From Linnemannia hyalina (Eukaryota; Mortierellomycota; Mortierellomycetes; Mortierellales; Mortierellaceae): a DNA stretch of 64,000 nucleotides. Below are positions 58,853 to 64,000 of the stretch, one piece after another. The notes under the pieces were generated by a model. That model worked only from the letters and a program-made list of their open reading frames with translations, was not told where the DNA came from and ran no database searches. The stretch spans positions 1,178,001-1,242,000 of the forward strand of contig JAHRHY010000006.1 in the NCBI GenBank assembly GCA_019671135.1. Direction: 5' to 3'. Position numbers and translations under genes: made by a program. Every line of letters starts with the position of its first letter. Position 1 is the stretch's first letter.

Positions 58853-60473
58853 TTATTTTACGGCGTTCTCCGCTGCCATGAGGATGCGAGACTTCCACTC
58901 CTGATACTGGGCGTATGCCCTAGTGTTCTCGTACTTGACCCGTGGAATCTAATATTCACACATATGCATACAAGTAAACAACTGTCAATACTCATGCTTA
59001 CAATGGGCGTTCCACTGGTCTCGTCCTTGGAGAGAACAGCTCCTTACCATGCTGTAGATGCCTCCTGTTTTGCGCCGCTGGCTGAGCATCTGACTTGCTG
59101 TCTGTGACGCCGCTGTTACTTCCTTGAGATTCTTTCGAGACGCACCCTTCTTGGTACTCATGATTCCTGCTGACGACAGGTCTGGTCCGGCCTGAACGTC
59201 CATCTTTGAGCGTTTTGATGCTGGTCGCGTGGCTTGTCTCGTTGACTCCCCCTCATCACCCTCCACGTCAGAAGAACGAGAGATCTGGCTCACATTCGAA
59301 ATCGTCCGCTTTGCTCCGAGCCGCCGATAAGGGTCCGTCGCTTGTTGTCCGATCCGTCTACTTGAGCTTGGCCCTGACTGCTCCATGTTCTTAAAATCAC
59401 CTCCAGGTGCGCTGCCATCCTCATTGCACTGCGTGGCCGAAGTATCTGCTCCATCGGGGATGATGACTTCCAGTCCTCCCCCTGAACTCGTGTCGCTGTT
59501 ACTCGACGCCTTCCGTTTCCTTGGGGCAGTCGACTTTACAATGCTCGCGCCTCCACTGGGTTTCATAAGAGAAACGAAATAATCCGGCACCTTCTCCTCA
59601 ATCAGCTTGATGGTCGTCTCGAGCTCCTTCTTTTGCACTTTGTGTCCGACAGCTGCCATGATCATATCCTTCAGTTCCTTGCCCTGACGCCCGCCAATCT
59701 TTTTCGGTTTCATAGTACTTCCTGCTGCTGCTGCTGCTGCTGTAGTCGTCGATCCCTTGGCCTTATCCTTGTTTGCATCTTCCGCATCCTTCGGGGCAAC
59801 CATATTCCTTGCCATCGCACACAACCAGAACGCAGCACCCATCCACTTCTCATGCGAATAGACAACATGAACTCTCTGCGCTGGTACCAGTGACCGAACC
59901 CAGACGTCAAAGAACTGCTCCAGGCACTCCAGAACCAGATCATCCATCTCCATAGACCCATACTGAACAGCCAGCTGTCGAAGGGTCGATGCCGTAGAGG
60001 AGGAGAGTAACTTCCGCATGTGGGCGTGTCGTGTGTTATCGTTGATGCCTTGAGTCACAAAACTCTTGCCGCTCGCCCCACTATTCCGCTCGTCCTTGCT
60101 TCCTGATCCTGTCAAGAACCCCGTGAGTGTCTGAAGTGCGTTTACGTAGGTGACATGCGACGGTGCGCCCGAGAGGAGGATAAGGGCTTGTCGGGATACT
60201 TCTATTGACAACCTACACTCACAAAATGATTAAAATGAGAGGACGAATAAGTATCCAGTCTCATTTCTCATAACTGTTGACAACAGGTGCAAAGCAAGTT
60301 TACACGTACTGGTCGGCTGCGATATCAACGCAAATAGCAGCATGACTTGGGTTATTCCTGATCGCTCCATTTGACTCCACTGCCTGCAGGTACGCGCACG
60401 CCTTTTCTGCCAATGATGTCCGATGATCAAGTGTGAGGCGTTCTAGGATCACAGTAATGTCGCGTCGTGACAT
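58853..60473 (-). CDS. ORC6: Origin recognition complex subunit 6
   Basis: Smallest ORC subunit, needed for MCM loading at replication origins. Exons 60473-60310, 60212-59048 and 58948-58853 join in phase to 474 aa. The first cyclin-like box starts MSRRDITVILERLTLDHRTS and includes AICVDIAADQLSIEVSRQAL. The second includes LRQLAVQYGSMEMDDLVLEC and WMGAAFWLCAMARN, matching Orc6. A long disordered, Ser/basic region (about 235-440) with nuclear-localisation-like clusters (PRKRKA, KRSKM) follows. The conserved C-terminal helix RAYAQYQEWKSRILMAAENA matches the Orc3-binding end. Longer than human Orc6 (252) and close to yeast (435). An Ala run near residue 155 comes from GCT repeats. Confidence 0.9.
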
Positions 60474-60644
60474 GTTGAGCTGTGTGTCAGGATCGATTGA
60501 AAGAGTGATGCAATGGAAAGAAGACTTGAGCGAGCGTGGCAGCTAAAAAACAAACGAAAAAGAAATGGTGGCGGTGGCTTGATCATCAATGGAGAAAAAA
60601 GTAAAAAAAAAAGTAGCGAATTTTTTATTTCATGCTCATTCATG

Positions 60645-63600
60645 CTACATTTCCAGCGATTCGTAACTCCACACACGCGCACGCGTATCACCAGAACCGG
60701 TCGCAAAGTAGGTTCCAGCCGGACTCAGGGCAACCGAAATAACTACGTCAAAAAAAAAATAAGGAGAGTCGAGTTAGTAAACAGGAACAAGAAGTTTCCA
60801 TCCAAAACTTGACAGCAATATCTTGATGCGACAACCTACCAGAGTTTTTATGGCCTTGAAGCATAAACTGAACCTGTCCAGTGTTGGGATCCCAGAATTG
60901 AACACCGCGGTCCTTGGATCCAGAGACAAGCCACTTGCCATCAGGAGACACTGCAACGGAGAGTACAAAGTCCTAAAAATGCGTTGAATCAAACTAGGTT
61001 AGACTATCGTAGTTGCAGGTTGGTAAGACCGACAAGACGAAGCTAAAACACCGCGTGATTTACCTTGTGTCCGTTGAATGTTGCCTTGCAGAAGGTGCCT
61101 CGTGATGGTCCATTAGGACCAGGTCTGCCACCAAGGTTCAAGTCCCACGCCTTGAGCGTCCGATCTAAACTTCCAGAGACAAGAGTCTTACCATCAGGCG
61201 CAAAGGCCACACTGTACACAGAATCCTTATGTCCCTCCAACTTTTCGAGCAATTGGCCAGTTTGAGTGTCCCAGACGCGCACCATCCTATCCAGTGATCC
61301 GGCAGCGACAAGACGGCCATCCGGTGAAATAGCCACAGATGTCACACCAGCATCCTTGAGATCAACATCGCCAACTGTGAGGACATAGAGACACTTGCCA
61401 GTATCCATATCCCAGATACGAGCCGTCTGATCGCCAGATCCTGAAACAATAATCCTTCCGTCCCTAGAGAAGTCCAGGGAGTAGATGTCCTGTTCGTGAC
61501 CCTTCAAAGTCATGCGAATCTTTTTACGTCCAATCTCCCAGATCTATTTGTGTGAGCGGAAAGATCAAGAATACAAATATATTAGCCGGCGGTGCTCTTC
61601 ATGCAGTTGGCGCACATTCTGATGCTCATGGATAACATTCATTCGCCGCTTACCCTAATTTGCTTATCCTCGGCGCCAGTAGCAAGGTACTTTCCATCAG
61701 GGCTGAAGCAGACTGACCGAATGTACAAGTCGTCCTTTCCAGCGGTGTCATCAGCAAGAACACTAAATACGAAAACAAGTCGATCGCGATAAAATTCAAT
61801 TAGACGGCCTCGTTTCAAGCACGGTACTGTCAGATCAAGTCGTGGTTTTCGCGCAACGCTAATACTCACCACACACTCTGTCCGGATTGAATATCAAAGA
61901 TCTGTGCACTACGATTGCATCCAGTGGCGAGGTATTTGCCATCTGCGCTGAATCTTACACAGCACACAACACTATTTGCGAAAACAAAAAAAAAGAATAC
62001 AGCAAAATTAGTATCTTCAACGCCAATTCATTTCAAGTGCATAACGAACTCAATGCCCGACTGGTTCTCGTGAGCTGACCTTGAGTGCTCCATCGTGTGG
62101 ACGAGATCAACTCGCAGCTGCTGGGCGACTTTGGGGTTGGAGCTGTAAATAGAAAAAGATATTTGCTGTAAGTACCATGATCTTCATGGGCGTGGTCGCG
62201 TGCTCGTGTGCGAAACAGCATCAAAAAAAATCCTAGCGTAAACCTACATTGCAAACCAATCAGCGCCCTCTCGTTTCAATTGAGCTGGAACGTTGTCGGG
62301 ATCATCACTCCAGTTGGCCGAGGGTGTATTGCCACCACGACCGGCACGAGCAACTGCGGTAGGTGTTCCTGATGTTGCTCCTTGTTTCCGTTTGTTGGCT
62401 CCTGATGGAGGTCCTGCGTCGTCCTTTGCCTGAATGTATGGTCCTCCTTGCTGCTACATCAAGTTATCGAAAGAAAGAGGGAAATAAAAAAACAGACGCA
62501 GTTTAATCATCGTATTCAGATGAATCGCTACAGAGGTCCGAAAAGTCTTGCGGGTGAATGGCCTAGCTGCGACGATAAAATACCTTTCCAGTCTTCATGG
62601 GTTGTTTTGACGATGGGGGTGGGACAGGTGAGTAATTGGGACCCAAGATTTGAGGTTGGCCATTAGGGCCACCATGGGGGTTTGGCGACATGTTGCCGTA
62701 CATGTTGCCAGGGGCACCAGGTGGTGGAATCTCTCCCTCGGTCTTGAACCGAGGTCCATCACTCTCAGTCTTGAATCGCTTTGGCTGAGGCTGTCCTTGC
62801 TGGGGCACTCCATTGTTTCCGTTCATGTATGGAGAGTGAGGTCCTCCTGGGCCAGGAGGCATGTTGGGGCCACCACCATAGGGATGTTGTTGCTGCTGAT
62901 TTTGCTGCTGTTGAATATGCTGCTGCTGTTGGTGATGTTGTTGCTGCTGGACCTGCTGCATGTGATGTTGTTGTTGTTGCTGCTGCGCTTGTTGCGCTTG
63001 CTGTTGTGCCTGTTGTTGATGCTGTTGCTGCTGCTGCTGTTGCTGCTGAGAGGGATCAACCATTTGAGGAGGGGCGACTAAACCAGGACCTCCGGGACCT
63101 CCGCTGATAATTCCACCAAACAGATTCGATTGCCCCTGGCCAATATTGGGTGGAGGTGGTTGGGCGTGCGACATTTGGTGTGGCATCTGGACGACACCTC
63201 CGCGCTGCTCGACCTCGCGTCTTAATCTCACGACCTCTTCTTCGACCCTATTTTTGAACCAATCAAGGAGTTGATTGACGAACAATGCAATAAACCATCA
63301 ATGTCAGTGTTTCGATCATGTTTGCAGCTGATAATTTTTGACACTTTCTGGAACAAACACAGGATATAAGGATCATCGATGCGCGCTTCAATCTTTGTAT
63401 CAATCAAAAATGAAGACTTACATTTGGTATTGAGTCTTCATGGCTTCGTGTTTCCTCTCAAGATCGTAGAGCAATCCTCTGAAGACGTCCATCTCGCGGA
63501 TCTGGTTGTTGACTGCGTTGTCAAAGAACGGACGAAGCACAGCAATAGCATCAAGAAGAGTGACGAAGTAGAAGGAGGGTAAAGAATGTAGGAAGAGAAT

Positions 63601-64000
63601 ATAAACGCGTTATTAGCTGAGTCGTTTTTATATGATCTGATCCAATGAAGCTTGCTCTCCGTGCCTAGTGACCAGCTGTTTGTTTGTATGTTTTGATGGT
63701 TTGTTGTTGTTGTTGTTGTTGTTGACATTGCTGTTAATGTTTGCTGCTATTGCTCAGTTTTCCAAACGAACATAAACAGTACTCAGCAAGAATTGTTGAG
63801 TGTACAACCAACCAAAGTTGGTCGTTTGAGTCTGTGTATGTGAGCGATGATCAAGCCTGGGTGGTTTATATTGCGAGTGTGAGCCGAGTTTCAACAATTA
63901 AAACACACAAAAAAAATGACGAAGGGTATGCACATACTCTTGTGTTCACACTCGTCCCGTTGTGCCTTGGCGACCATGGCTTCGTGGCCAAGGCTCTCAA
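60645..64000 (-). CDS. TUP1: Transcriptional corepressor Tup1, N-terminus beyond window
   Basis: WD40 corepressor that works with Ssn6/Cyc8. Exons within the window: 64000-63938, 63512-63422, 63247-62584, 62453-62248, 62142-62080, 61971-61870, 61762-61654, 61543-61064, 60972-60840 and 60742-60645, all in phase to TAG. The tetramerisation coiled coil includes [20 protein letters not shown] and [17 protein letters not shown] Gln-rich linker (about 62880-63055, CTG/TTG repeats) and a Pro/Gly-rich region follow, then [13 protein letters not shown]. The propeller has seven blades: [120 protein letters not shown] and [20 protein letters not shown]. Cut by the right edge, so the start is missing. 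Confidence 0.96.

Overview
The window is nuclear DNA of a filamentous fungus. The genes are eukaryotic and mostly split by short GT-AG introns, many with a CTAAC-type branch site. The gene set (TUP1, BUD6, IML2, fungal GTP cyclohydrolase II, Dot1) is fungal. Intron density, housekeeping sequences and a decayed Sel1-repeat gene suggest an early-diverging lineage such as Mortierellomycota. That placement is inference from family resemblance; no database search was possible. All exon joins were made by hand from splice motifs and reading phase and could be off by a base in a few places.

Layout. 1-917: 5' end of a glutamine-rich protein (-). 1.86-7.26 kb: CDC48 and NOP58 (+). 7.96-9.5 kb: COX6 (-), divergent from RIB1 (+, 10.35-12.08 kb). 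12.8-13.5 kb: a small locus with an intact-looking promoter but two +1 frame changes. 14.3-16.7 kb: transaldolase (-). 16.7-20.5 kb: almost 4 kb without a convincing gene, leading into a pyrimidine-rich leader and a kelch/BTB gene (+, 20.83-24.04 kb). 24.4-27.3 kb: IML2/TTC39-type TPR gene (-). 28.5-31.3 kb: acetyl-CoA transporter (+). 31.7-35.2 kb: DOT1 methyltransferase with an N-terminal RS-repeat region (-).

36-43 kb is dense in translation-related genes: mitoribosomal mS26, nucleolar SRP40/Nopp140, deoxyhypusine hydroxylase, RPS14 and SRP9. 43.3-46.8 kb carries VPS55 and an HSDL2-like dehydrogenase (both -). 47-51.4 kb is an accessory stretch of two decayed genes: a Sel1-repeat pseudogene and a zinc-finger-like relic. 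52-64 kb is a compact co-oriented array (-): BUD6, MAU2/SCC4, ORC6 and TUP1 (TUP1 cut by the window edge).

The most unusual signal is in VPS55. Its reading frame closes only if a single nucleotide (position 44583), flanked by a complete acceptor and a complete donor, is used as a one-base exon. Other very small exons occur nearby: 10 nt in the HSDL2-like gene, 18 nt in MAU2 and 23 nt in VPS55. Two genes appear to have a first coding exon that is just the ATG. No rRNA, tRNA, CRISPR array or intact mobile element was recognised.
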